10,151 nt of DNA from Acinetobacter sp. Lineage in GTDB: Bacteria; Pseudomonadota; Gammaproteobacteria; Pseudomonadales; Moraxellaceae. Under the pieces are notes generated by a model. That model was given only the letters and a program-made list of their open reading frames with translations, was not told the DNA's origin and made no database searches. Positions 1 through 6,268 of this stretch are shown in pieces. Each line of letters begins with the position of its first letter. Position 1 is the stretch's first letter. The DNA lies in assembly GCA_030152275.1 (NCBI GenBank), contig JASLHF010000164.1:1-10151 (forward strand), written 5' to 3'. A program made the translations under genes and the position numbers.

Positions 1-191
1 ATTGATTTGAAAATAGAGCGCTTTTACAAGGCATTATATTTAAAAAGAACAGCGCTATGTAAATAACAGTATCCATGGATAACCGTATTCATGGGTTAAG
101 CGGGGACAGCCCCGCTGGTTTCATACTCCGGCAAAGGCAGACATTTTACACAGCACAGTGTTCATCAAAAAATTGCAGTGCAAAAAAATGG
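1..191. other. Intergenic region with short palindromes
   Basis: No coding region is supported here. Visible structure: a perfect 12-bp palindrome TATCCATGGATA (69-80); a related second copy of its core, GTATCCATGG (68-77) against GTATTCATGG (84-93), spaced 16 bp apart; a TAACC/GGTTA dyad (79-83 with 93-97); and a GC hairpin AGCGGGG-ACAG-CCCCGCT (98-115). The GC hairpin has no T-run on either side, so it is not a textbook intrinsic terminator, although it lies downstream of the minus-strand gene ending at 192. A minus-strand TATAAT hexamer is present at 33-38 without a good -35. Confidence 0.5.
98..115. other. Perfect GC-rich hairpin, 7-bp stem and 4-nt loop
   Basis: AGCGGGG (98-104) pairs perfectly with CCCCGCT (109-115) around the loop ACAG. 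It is about 75 bp beyond the stop codon of the minus-strand gene ending at 192 and could protect or end its transcript. The sequence after the stem is not T-rich in either direction, so termination would have to be factor-dependent or inefficient. Function is inferred only. Confidence 0.4.
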
Positions 192-1235
192 TTATAAACC
201 AAAATAATAAGCCAGCAGGCAAATAATCACAGTAATGATGATTAACGCCAATACACCAGTTTTATCTGATTTATGCGGAGCATGCTGGGTTTTGCCCGCG
301 GCAGCTTTTTTGAAGCTGTGTGCGGATTGCGGTGCAGTCTGGTTTTCCAGCGGTGAAGGCTGGACTTTGATGCTGAGCTGCGCAGTTTTGTAGTGGTTTG
401 CGGTTTTGACAATAAACTTACTGCTGAGATCATCCAGTTTTTGTGAGAAATGCCGGATATTCAGCTGTTCTTCAGGCGTCATGACACTGCCATCGTCATG
501 ATAAGGATGTTGAATTTGATGATGAATAAAGGCCTGGAGCGCCTCTAGCCGGTGCAGCGTGCGGTGCGCATAATCTGCAGGGTAGTCTGTCGGCAGCAGC
601 GCCAAAGCGCCGGCGCCGGAAATTTCATCAGCGCTGAGTTTTTTGCCGTAATATGGCGAATCGGCATGCTCAGGGTCATTAAAGCCGGCAGCAAATTTGC
701 TGTCAAACAGTTCATTGTCCGTATAGCTTTCAATATCATCCCAATTCGGCGCTTGCAGATCTGACTCCGCACGCTTGGCCAGTTTGGAGTTTAAATCAAA
801 CCGCCAAAATGTTTCCTGTTTAAAGGCGGATTTTTGATTTTCCGGTGGTTCATAATCATTATCCGCACTGTACCACTCTGCCAGTTCTTTGCCGAAAATC
901 CATGCCTGCTTTTTGTGCGCCTCATGGCTGACAATAAAATGCGCAATCGGCATCAATTCAACATTGGCATTTGGGTTTTGTTCATCATTGAGCATACTGG
1001 AGCTATGCAGGCTTATTCTGCGGACGCCTTGTTTCTTTAAGCCTTCCAGCCAAATTTGAAAATGCTGCGCCAGTAAATGCTGTGAATTGAGATCGCGGAA
1101 TAAAAAACCGTGCTGATCAAAAATAGGATGTTTAACCCAGCGCTGGAAACTTAAATCCTGCGCAAGATATTCATTGCCGAACGTCACCAGAGCCAACTGC
1201 TGTTTCCAAATTTGATCAAGCGCCATATGAACCAT
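192..1235 (-). CDS. Hypothetical protein with a single C-terminal transmembrane helix
   Basis: I do not recognise a characterised family. The 347-residue product has no N-terminal signal sequence. The bulk is soluble and rich in His, Gln and Asp, with acidic stretches around residues 155-200. A basic, Ala/Lys/Gln-rich linker (about residues 305-325) leads to one hydrophobic helix at about 326-345 that ends in AYYFGL, so the topology looks tail-anchored with a cytoplasmic body. The first ATG (1235) has no Shine-Dalgarno. An in-frame ATG three codons later (1226) has GAG about 9 nt upstream and may be the true start, giving a product that begins MALDQIWK. The gene is divergent from pheS, with 147 bp between the annotated starts, and appears monocistronic. 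An intact 1-kb frame with a coherent membrane anchor makes it very likely real. Function is unknown; it may be a conserved genus-level protein. Confidence 0.85.
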   Translation of the reverse strand: MVHMALDQIWKQQLALVTFGNEYLAQDLSFQRWVKHPIFDQHGFLFRDLNSQHLLAQHFQIWLEGLKKQGVRRISLHSSSMLNDEQNPNANVELMPIAHFIVSHEAHKKQAWIFGKELAEWYSADNDYEPPENQKSAFKQETFWRFDLNSKLAKRAESDLQAPNWDDIESYTDNELFDSKFAAGFNDPEHADSPYYGKKLSADEISGAGALALLPTDYPADYAHRTLHRLEALQAFIHHQIQHPYHDDGSVMTPEEQLNIRHFSQKLDDLSSKFIVKTANHYKTAQLSIKVQPSPLENQTAPQSAHSFKKAAAGKTQHAPHKSDKTGVLALIIITVIICLLAYYFGL

Positions 1236-1309
1236 CTCATGTTGAATGCGTTTATCTTATACTCTTTTTTAATTCTTGATGCTATTGCAATTTTTACTTG
1301 TGAATGCGC

Positions 1310-1339
1310 TTCATCATCACGGTTAAAAACTGTTAGAAT
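1310..1339 (+). promoter_or_regulatory. Candidate extended -10 promoter for pheST-ihfA
   Basis: TAGAAT (1334-1339) matches the -10 consensus at 5 of 6 positions and is preceded by TG with one intervening base (TGT-TAGAAT), an extended -10. The -35 candidate TTCATC (1310-1315) is poor at 18-bp spacing, as is usual for extended -10 promoters. Transcription would start near 1346, giving a leader of about 37 nt. That is too short for a leader-peptide attenuator like the pheM leader of E. coli pheST. Prediction by eye only. Confidence 0.4.
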
Positions 1340-1382
1340 ATGGGGTTTTTATATTTTTTAAATTGTTGCTTTGAGAGTTACT

Positions 1383-2363
1383 ATGTCACTGGAAGCCCTG
1401 ACCACTGAAGCGCTCGCTGCGATTGCAGCAGCTCAAGACCTTGCTGCACTTGACCAAGTTCGAGTGCAATTTACGGGTAAGAAAAGCCAGCTCGCGGAAC
1501 AATCTAAAGCATTAGGTAAAATGGGTCCAGAAGAACGTAAAGCTTTTGGCGCTCAAATTCATGCCGTACGTGAATCGATTACTGGCGCATTAACTGCCCG
1601 TCAAGCTGAACTACAAAAAGCGGCATTAGAACAAAAGCTGGCGAGTGAAACGATTGATATTACCTTGCCGGGACGCGGTCAAACGATCGGCAGTATTCAT
1701 CCGGTAACTCAGGTTCAAGAACGCATTTGCCAGTTCTTTACCAAAGCGGGTTTTACTGTTGCAACAGGTCCAGAAGTTGAAGATGACTATCACAACTTTG
1801 AAGCCTTGAATATTCCGGGTCACCATCCTGCACGCGCCATGCATGACACATTCTATTTTGATGTGAATCATTTGTTACGTACGCATACGTCTGGCGTACA
1901 GATCCGTACGATGGAAACTCAACAGCCGCCAATCCGTATTGTCTGCCCGGGCCGTGTATACCGCTGTGACTCGGATCAAACGCATTCACCTATGTTCCAC
2001 CAAATTGAAGGTCTGTATGTTGCTGAAAATACCAGCTTTGCAGAACTCAAAGGTTTATTGGTGAACTTGCTGAACGAATTCTTTGAAAAAGATTTGAAAG
2101 TACGTTTCCGCCCATCTTACTTCCCGTTCACAGAGCCTAGTGCTGAAGTAGATATTATGGATGAACGCGGCAAATGGCTGGAAGTTTTGGGCTGCGGCAT
2201 GGTGCATCCAAACGTACTGCGCGCTGCAGGCATTGACCCAGACAAATACAAAGGCTTTGCATTTGGCTTAGGTGTAGAACGTTTTGCGATGCTGCGTTAT
2301 GGCATTAATGACTTGCGTATGTTCTATCAAAATGATGTGCGTTTCTTACGCCAATTTGCTTAA
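1383..2363 (+). CDS. pheS: Phenylalanine--tRNA ligase alpha subunit
   Basis: PheS is the catalytic subunit of the cytosolic (alpha-beta)2 phenylalanyl-tRNA synthetase, which activates Phe with ATP and charges tRNA-Phe. From ATG 1383 the product is 326 residues, matching the family length (E. coli 327). The N-terminal coiled coil (about 1-90) is followed by the class II catalytic core. Motif 2 lies in GRVYRCDSDQTHSPMFHQIEG (split as GRVYRCDSDQ, 190-199, and THSPMFHQIEG, 200-210) and motif 3 in GFAFGLGVER (291-300). Ala293 corresponds to the E. coli Ala294 that sets amino-acid pocket size. I chose ATG 1383 over an in-frame TTG at 1371 because GAGAG (1373-1377) is a well-placed Shine-Dalgarno for the ATG and the protein then begins as expected. 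It is first in pheS-pheT-ihfA. The usual upstream infC-rpmI-rplT genes are not adjacent: a divergent hypothetical gene lies there instead. Confidence 0.97.
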   Translation: MSLEALTTEALAAIAAAQDLAALDQVRVQFTGKKSQLAEQSKALGKMGPEERKAFGAQIHAVRESITGALTARQAELQKAALEQKLASETIDITLPGRGQTIGSIHPVTQVQERICQFFTKAGFTVATGPEVEDDYHNFEALNIPGHHPARAMHDTFYFDVNHLLRTHTSGVQIRTMETQQPPIRIVCPGRVYRCDSDQTHSPMFHQIEGLYVAENTSFAELKGLLVNLLNEFFEKDLKVRFRPSYFPFTEPSAEVDIMDERGKWLEVLGCGMVHPNVLRAAGIDPDKYKGFAFGLGVERFAMLRYGINDLRMFYQNDVRFLRQFA

Positions 2364-2395
2364 ACGAATTTAAACAGTTATTTGAAAATTATTTA

Positions 2396-2492
2396 AATCC
2401 CCCTAAATCCCCCTTTTATAAAGGGGGACTTTCCTGCCGTAAATGTGCAGTGGTGATTTTCCCTCTTTTTTAAAGAGGGGTTAGGGGAGATT
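2396..2492. repeat. Palindromic intergenic element with imperfect terminal inverted repeats, each arm with its own hairpin
   Basis: The left end reads AATCCCCCTAAATCCCCC and the right end, read on the minus strand, AATCTCCCCTAACCCCTC, so the ends are imperfect inverted repeats. Each arm also folds on itself: CCCCCTTT-TAT-AAAGGGGG (2409-2427) and CCCTCTTT-TTT-AAAGAGGG (2461-2479). The element fills most of the 143-bp gap between pheS and pheT and stops just before the pheT Shine-Dalgarno AAGGA (2493-2497). The architecture resembles small non-autonomous palindromic repeats (REP or MITE-like). I see no clear target-site duplication. Neither hairpin has a T-run after it on the plus strand, so complete termination is unlikely; mRNA stabilisation, processing or partial polarity are possible. 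Confidence 0.7.
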
Positions 2493-2506
2493 AAGGAAAT
2501 GAATTT

Positions 2507-4888
2507 ATGAAAATTAGCGAAAATTGGTTGCGTACATGGGTGAATCCAGCCATTGATAGCGACACGCTTTCTGATCAGCTGACTATGCTTGGTTTAGAAG
2601 TTGATGATTTATCTCCAGCAGCAAAACCTTTTACGGGTGTTGTCGTTGGTGAAGTATTAACGGTTGTTCAGCATCCAGATGCAGACCGTTTACGTGTAAC
2701 CACTGTGAATATTGGTACAGGCGAGCCTTTACAGATTGTTTGCGGCGCGCCAAACGTACGTGCAGGCATGAAAGCTCCTGTTGCCACCATTGGTGCCGTG
2801 CTTCCGGGTGATTTCAAAATTAAAAAAGGCAAGCTTCGCGGTGTTGAGTCACAAGGCATGCTTTGCGGCGCTTCAGAGATCGATCTTGAAGACAAAATTG
2901 ATGGTCTACTCGAACTGCCTGCTGATGCACCGGTGGGTGTCAATGTGCGTGAATACTTAGACCTTGATGACAATGTCATTGACATCAGCATCACGCCAAA
3001 CCGCGGTGACTGTTTCAGTATTCGCGGGATTGCGCGTGAAATTGGTGTGATTAACCAATTGCCTGTGACTGCACCTGAAATTAAGCCGGTTGCTGCAACC
3101 ATCGCCGATGCAAAACAAGTCATCGTGGAAACTGACGGTTGCCCGCGCTACTTAGGCCGCGTCATTAAAAACGTGAATACCAAAGCGCCAACACCTGAAT
3201 GGATGGAACGCGCATTGGTGCGTGCAGGCATCCGTCAGCACAGTATTTTGGTCGATATTACCAACTATGTATTAATGGAATTGGGTCAGCCTTTACACGC
3301 ATTTGATGGCGGTAAAGTGAATGGCGCAGTTCGTGTACGCCAAGCGGCTGCTGCAGAAAAACTTACCTTGTTAAATGAACAAGAGGTTGAACTTGCTGAA
3401 AATGTTATGGTCATCGCGGATGATCAAAAAGCATTAGCCATTGCCGGCATTATGGGCGGTTTGTCTTCTGCAGTATCTGATGAAACCACAGAAATTTTCT
3501 TGGAATCAGCATTCTTCGATCAACTTTACATTGCGGGCCGTGCGCGCAGCTTTGGTTTGCATACAGATGCCTCTCAGCGTTATGAACGCGGTGTCGATTT
3601 TGAATTGCCAATGACTGCGATGCATCGTGCATCTCAATTAATTGCTGATTTAGCGGGCGGTGAATTTGGTCCAATCACTGTGGCTGAAAAAGTTGAATTG
3701 CTGCCAAAACGTGAAGCCATTGATCTTAATCAAGCACAAGTTGATCAACTGTTGGGTTACCAAGTTGAAAGCGCATTCATTACTGATGCTCTTACGCGTT
3801 TAGGCTGTGATGTAACAGTCAAAGCCAAAGGTGAGTGGACTGTTGTGCCGCCATCACACCGTTTTGATATGGTGATTTATCAAGATTTAATTGAAGAAGT
3901 AGCGCGTATTCACGGTTATGACAATATTCAAATCAGCTTGCCTGTTATTGATGTGAAATTGACGAAATACCAAGATCAATTTGAATTGGTACAGCTGCGT
4001 CAAACTGCTGTGACATTAGGCTATCAAGAAGCAATTAGCTTTAGCTTTGCCGATGCTAAACTGGAAAAGCAATTGAACCCAGCAGGCCAGCCTTTAGCGC
4101 TTGCCAACCCAATTTCAAGTGATCTTGCGGTGATGCGTTCAACTTTGTTATCGAGTCTGATTCCTTGCGTACAGTACAACGTCAACCGTCAGCAAAGCCG
4201 TGTGCGTTTCTATGAGTTGGGTTTACGTTTTGATTATCAAGGTGCAAACAGCATTCATGATTTAAAACAAATCCCAACTTTTGCGATGATTGCAACAGGT
4301 TCGCGTACTGCTGAATCATGGCATGGTAAAGCAGCACCAATGGATTTCTTTGACTTCAAAGGTGATGTAGAAGAAATATTAAATGCGGCGCGTTTAGACG
4401 TTGAATACATTCGTTCAGAGCGCGCTTGGCTGCATCCTGGTCAATCTGCTGAAATTCTAGTCAATGGTCAGTCTATAGGTTACTTCGGCCGTTTACACCC
4501 ATCCTTGGAAGATGAGCTTGATTTAGCGACAACTTGGGTAGCGGAACTGAATCAATCGGCTGTTTTGCAAACTTATGTATCTAATTTTACAGAATTATCA
4601 CGTTTTCCATCGGTTAGACGTGATATTGCGCTTTTAATTAGTGATAAGATTAATGTTAGCGAAATTCAGCAACTTATCGAAAAAACCGGCGGTGAGCTTT
4701 TAGACTCGGCTTGGCTGTTCGATGTGTATACTGGACAAGGTGTTGAAGAAGGCAAACGCTCATTGGCATTTGCACTGCTTTGGCAGCATCCGTCCCGTAC
4801 ATTAGAGGATGCTGAAATCAAATCCGGTATGGATAATATTTTACAAGTGTTAGAACACACTTATCAGGCGACATTGAGGGCTTCATGA
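2507..4888 (+). CDS. pheT: Phenylalanine--tRNA ligase beta subunit
   Basis: PheT is the larger subunit of phenylalanyl-tRNA synthetase and carries the tRNA-binding, editing and anticodon-recognition modules. The 793 residues match the family (E. coli 795). Domains in order: an N-terminal helix-loop; an EMAP/OB-type tRNA-binding domain at about 40-150 (PDADRLRVTTVN, RGVESQGMLC); the B3/4 editing domain at about 205-390, retaining His264 in QPLHAFD, Glu333 in FLESAFF and Thr353 in LHTDASQRYERG, near the E. coli editing residues; B5 at about 400-475; the catalytic-like core; and a C-terminal ferredoxin-fold anticodon-binding domain at about 698-793, starting SRFPSVRRDIALLI. AAGGA (2493-2497) is a good ribosome-binding site. 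The gene follows pheS across a palindromic repeat, and its stop overlaps the ihfA start (ATGA, 4885-4888), implying translational coupling. Confidence 0.98.
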   Translation: MKISENWLRTWVNPAIDSDTLSDQLTMLGLEVDDLSPAAKPFTGVVVGEVLTVVQHPDADRLRVTTVNIGTGEPLQIVCGAPNVRAGMKAPVATIGAVLPGDFKIKKGKLRGVESQGMLCGASEIDLEDKIDGLLELPADAPVGVNVREYLDLDDNVIDISITPNRGDCFSIRGIAREIGVINQLPVTAPEIKPVAATIADAKQVIVETDGCPRYLGRVIKNVNTKAPTPEWMERALVRAGIRQHSILVDITNYVLMELGQPLHAFDGGKVNGAVRVRQAAAAEKLTLLNEQEVELAENVMVIADDQKALAIAGIMGGLSSAVSDETTEIFLESAFFDQLYIAGRARSFGLHTDASQRYERGVDFELPMTAMHRASQLIADLAGGEFGPITVAEKVELLPKREAIDLNQAQVDQLLGYQVESAFITDALTRLGCDVTVKAKGEWTVVPPSHRFDMVIYQDLIEEVARIHGYDNIQISLPVIDVKLTKYQDQFELVQLRQTAVTLGYQEAISFSFADAKLEKQLNPAGQPLALANPISSDLAVMRSTLLSSLIPCVQYNVNRQQSRVRFYELGLRFDYQGANSIHDLKQIPTFAMIATGSRTAESWHGKAAPMDFFDFKGDVEEILNAARLDVEYIRSERAWLHPGQSAEILVNGQSIGYFGRLHPSLEDELDLATTWVAELNQSAVLQTYVSNFTELSRFPSVRRDIALLISDKINVSEIQQLIEKTGGELLDSAWLFDVYTGQGVEEGKRSLAFALLWQHPSRTLEDAEIKSGMDNILQVLEHTYQATLRAS

Positions 4889-5181
4889 CAGCACTAACAA
4901 AAGCAGAAATGGCTGATCATTTAAGTGAGCTCACGAGTTTAAACCGTCGTGAAGCAAAGCAAATGGTCGAGTTATTCTTCGATGAGATCAGCCAAGCGCT
5001 GATCTCTGGAGAACAGGTAAAACTCTCTGGTTTCGGTAATTTTGAACTGCGCGATAAGCGTCAGCGTCCAGGCCGCAACCCGAAAACGGGTGAAGAAATT
5101 CCGATTTCTGCCCGCCGTGTGGTCACCTTCCGTGCGGGACAAAAATTCCGCCAGCGTGTAGGAACAGAGCAGATCGATTGA
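4885..5181 (+). CDS. ihfA: Integration host factor subunit alpha
   Basis: IhfA pairs with IhfB (himD) to form IHF, a nucleoid protein that binds specific sites and bends DNA sharply, acting in transcription, replication and recombination. The 98-residue product is the usual size and covers the whole DNABII fold: the helical dimerisation half (LNRREAKQMVELFFDEI), the VKLSGFGNFELRDK turn, and the beta-arm RPGRNPKTGEEIPISARRVV. The arm contains Pro66, equivalent to the proline that intercalates between base pairs. The TFRAGQKFRQRV segment has Ala where E. coli has Pro (TFRPGQK), a mild variation. RPGRNPKTGEEIPIS favours IHF-alpha over HU. The start overlaps the pheT stop by ATGA, so translation is probably coupled. 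The pheST-ihfA order is conserved in many gammaproteobacteria. An intrinsic terminator closes the operon. Confidence 0.97.
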   Translation: MTALTKAEMADHLSELTSLNRREAKQMVELFFDEISQALISGEQVKLSGFGNFELRDKRQRPGRNPKTGEEIPISARRVVTFRAGQKFRQRVGTEQID

Positions 5182-5193
5182 TCTGCTTTTTTT
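5168..5193 (+). terminator. Intrinsic terminator of pheST-ihfA, overlapping the ihfA stop codon
   Basis: AGCAGATC (5168-5175) pairs perfectly with GATCTGCT (5180-5187) around GATT, and seven consecutive Ts follow (5187-5193). The left arm lies inside the last codons of ihfA (Glu-Gln-Ile-Asp) and the stop codon TGA (5179-5181) sits across the loop and right arm, so the terminator is partly coding. It is strong by eye and plus-strand only. Confidence 0.88.
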
Positions 5194-5554
5194 ATGTTCA
5201 GCAGACACGTTAAGCACAGTGGTTTTTATAGAAACATTTTATAGAAAAGCTAAATGTATAATTTTTGAGGACAGATGTTGTTTATTTTGGATGGTTCAGT
5301 GTCGAAAGGTGATTTTAAGCGAATGAGTACAAATAAAAGACTGTAATAAGCTTGCAAGTGCTGAGGACAGAGCTATGACGCATAAAGCTGAACTGCATTT
5401 TGAAAGAGGGTTAAGTCGGGTGCTTTAAACGGCTTGGATGATTTGCCCGATCAAATTGTTTTTTGAATGTGCAACAGGCTAATGAGGATTAATAGCATCT
5501 ATTGGCTTGATTTGTATCGTTTATCTGTGATTATTTTTAGGCGCTTTAGGCAAT
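5194..5554. other. Gene-poor intergenic region after ihfA
   Basis: No gene that I can support lies in these 361 bases. Noted contents: a TATAAT hexamer at 5257-5262 without a good -35; a 10-bp motif TGAGGACAGA at 5266-5275 and again at 5362-5371; and two tiny plus-strand frames beginning just after those motifs, at 5275-5346 (23 codons) and 5375-5428 (17 codons). Only the second has well-spaced Shine-Dalgarno sequence (GAGGA, 7 nt before ATG). ACTGTAATAAGCTT at 5340-5353 recurs at 5894-5907. The region could hold a small RNA ending at the bidirectional terminator near 5560-5586, but nothing proves it. Confidence 0.5.
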
Positions 5555-5586
5555 AAAAAAGAGAGCCAAACGGGCTCTCTCTTTTT
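5555..5586. terminator. Bidirectional intrinsic terminator
   Basis: AGAGAGCC (5560-5567) pairs with GGCTCTCT (5573-5580) around AAACG. On the plus strand the stem is followed by CTTTTT. On the minus strand it is followed by TTTTTT (the A-run at 5555-5560). Its main job is probably to end the minus-strand lipoprotein mRNA, whose stop codon is about 20 bp away at 5607. It would also stop any plus-strand transcript from the region after ihfA. Confidence 0.9.
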
Positions 5587-5606
5587 GTACTGAATAATCG
5601 TATAGA

Positions 5607-5849
5607 TTATTGAGCTTTAGCTTGAGAAGCAGCAGCAGTAGCTTCAGAAGCAGCAGCAGTAGCTTCAGAAGCAGCAGCAGGAGCAGCTACTTCAGCAGCA
5701 GAAGCAGCAGCTTCAGCTTCAGATGCAGCAGCAGTAGCTTCAGAAGCAGCAGCTTCAGCAGCAGGAGCTTCTTCAGTTTTTTTAGCGCAACCAACGAAAG
5801 CTAAAGTAGTAGCAACTGCAGCAGCAATAGCGATTTTTTTGAATAACAT
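5607..5849 (-). CDS. Small alanine-rich repeat lipoprotein
   Basis: The 80-residue product has a signal peptide (MLFKKIAIAAAVATTLAFVG) followed by Cys21 in a lipobox-like F-V-G-C. Phe at -3 is less usual than Leu. Ala at +2 is compatible with sorting to the outer membrane. After a short KKTEEAPAA linker the mature part is almost entirely Ala, Ser, Glu and Thr in seven-residue units related to AAASEAT, which should form a long Ala-faced helix or alanine-zipper coiled coil. It recalls Lpp/OprI-type lipoproteins but lacks the C-terminal lysine used for peptidoglycan linkage (it ends QAKAQ), so homology is not claimed. A Shine-Dalgarno AGAGAG lies 7 nt upstream of the ATG (5857-5862 on the plus strand). 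It appears monocistronic and ends at the terminator near 5560-5580. The coding DNA is a tandem repeat. Confidence 0.85.
   Translation of the reverse strand: MLFKKIAIAAAVATTLAFVGCAKKTEEAPAAEAAASEATAAASEAEAAASAAEVAAPAAASEATAAASEATAAASQAKAQ
5620..5752. repeat. 21-bp coding minisatellite in the lipoprotein gene
   Basis: Three near-identical 21-bp units lie head to tail at 5620-5640, 5641-5661 and 5662-5682 (consensus GCTTCAGAAG followed by CAGCAGCAGTA). After an imperfect stretch another unit follows at 5716-5736 and a partial one at 5737-5751. Each unit encodes seven residues of the Ala/Ser/Glu helix, so loss or gain of one unit keeps the frame. Copy number could vary between strains by replication slippage. 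Confidence 0.85.
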
Positions 5850-6210
5850 GGCATCACTCTCTAAATATGAGATTAAAAAAAACCTTAGTTAGCACTGTAA
5901 TAAGCTTTTATCAGGCCTAATTTTTATTAGGTTTAACAATGCAGAGCAGTCTAACTGGTATGCCGATATGCTATCACTGCGCATTTTGAATTTCTACTGT
6001 CTAATCGCTGAAATTGGCAAAATATTGCTTAAAAAATGTCTTTTTTTAACAGAAAATAACAATCAACTGGAACAAATATATTGGATAAATGCTAATTAAC
6101 CCCCTAAAAACAATAGGGTTTTTATGAAAAATATTTTTATAATCATTTACTTGAAAATAAGATTACATTCGATTTAATCAATTGTTTATTTGTGTAAACA
6201 AAGTCAACCA
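5850..6210. other. AT-rich intergenic region between the lipoprotein gene and rho
   Basis: I see no gene in this stretch. As it lies upstream of the minus-strand lipoprotein gene it should contain that promoter, but no hexamer pair is convincing. Small dyads: CCTAAT-TTTT-ATTAGG (5916-5931); CCCTA with TAGGG followed by TTTTT on the plus strand (6102-6123), a weak terminator-like hairpin; and TTGTTTA with TAAACAA (6182-6201), an operator-like dyad. The last is close to the rho terminator. Confidence 0.45.
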
Positions 6211-6241
6211 AATAAAAAGGGCTACCGTTATAGATAGCCCT
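6211..6241 (-). terminator. Intrinsic terminator of rho
   Basis: On the minus strand AGGGCTA (from 6241) pairs with TAGCCCT (ending at 6218) around a 10-nt loop, followed by TTTTTATT. It begins 28 bp after the rho stop codon. The plus-strand side has only a weak T-run, so it acts mainly for rho. The rho transcript therefore appears to end at a Rho-independent site. Confidence 0.8.
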
Positions 6242-6268
6242 GATTAATTTTAAGAATTATTACGCAGA

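Noticed and set aside
1239..1361. 40-codon plus-strand frame upstream of pheS with five Phe codons, a possible leader peptide
   Set aside because: It starts about 107 bp before the likely transcription start, has no Shine-Dalgarno, its Phe codons are scattered as expected from AT-rich DNA, and no terminator hairpin follows.
1371..1382. TTG start for pheS, four codons upstream of the ATG
   Set aside because: The ATG at 1383 has a well-spaced GAGAG and gives the expected N-terminus; the TTG has no ribosome-binding site and overlaps that GAGAG.
2409..2479. The two hairpins between pheS and pheT as intrinsic terminators
   Set aside because: Neither stem is followed by a T-run on the plus strand; the T-rich bases are in the loops and stems.
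2668..3123. 151-codon minus-strand frame inside pheT
   Set aside because: It lies wholly within the conserved tRNA-binding region of pheT on the opposite strand and has no recognisable features.
5424..5430. TTTAAAC heptamer resembling a -1 frameshift slippery site near the end of the 17-codon frame
   Set aside because: The small frame does not read it in the required phase and no pseudoknot-like structure follows.
5620..5752. Tandem repeats as a possible CRISPR array
   Set aside because: Units are adjacent 21-bp copies with no unique spacers, and lie in frame within a protein-coding gene.
5610..5804. Plus-strand Ser/Phe/Arg-rich frame opposite the lipoprotein gene
   Set aside because: It is a reverse-strand shadow of the 21-bp repeat; the minus strand has the signal peptide, lipobox, ribosome-binding site and terminator.
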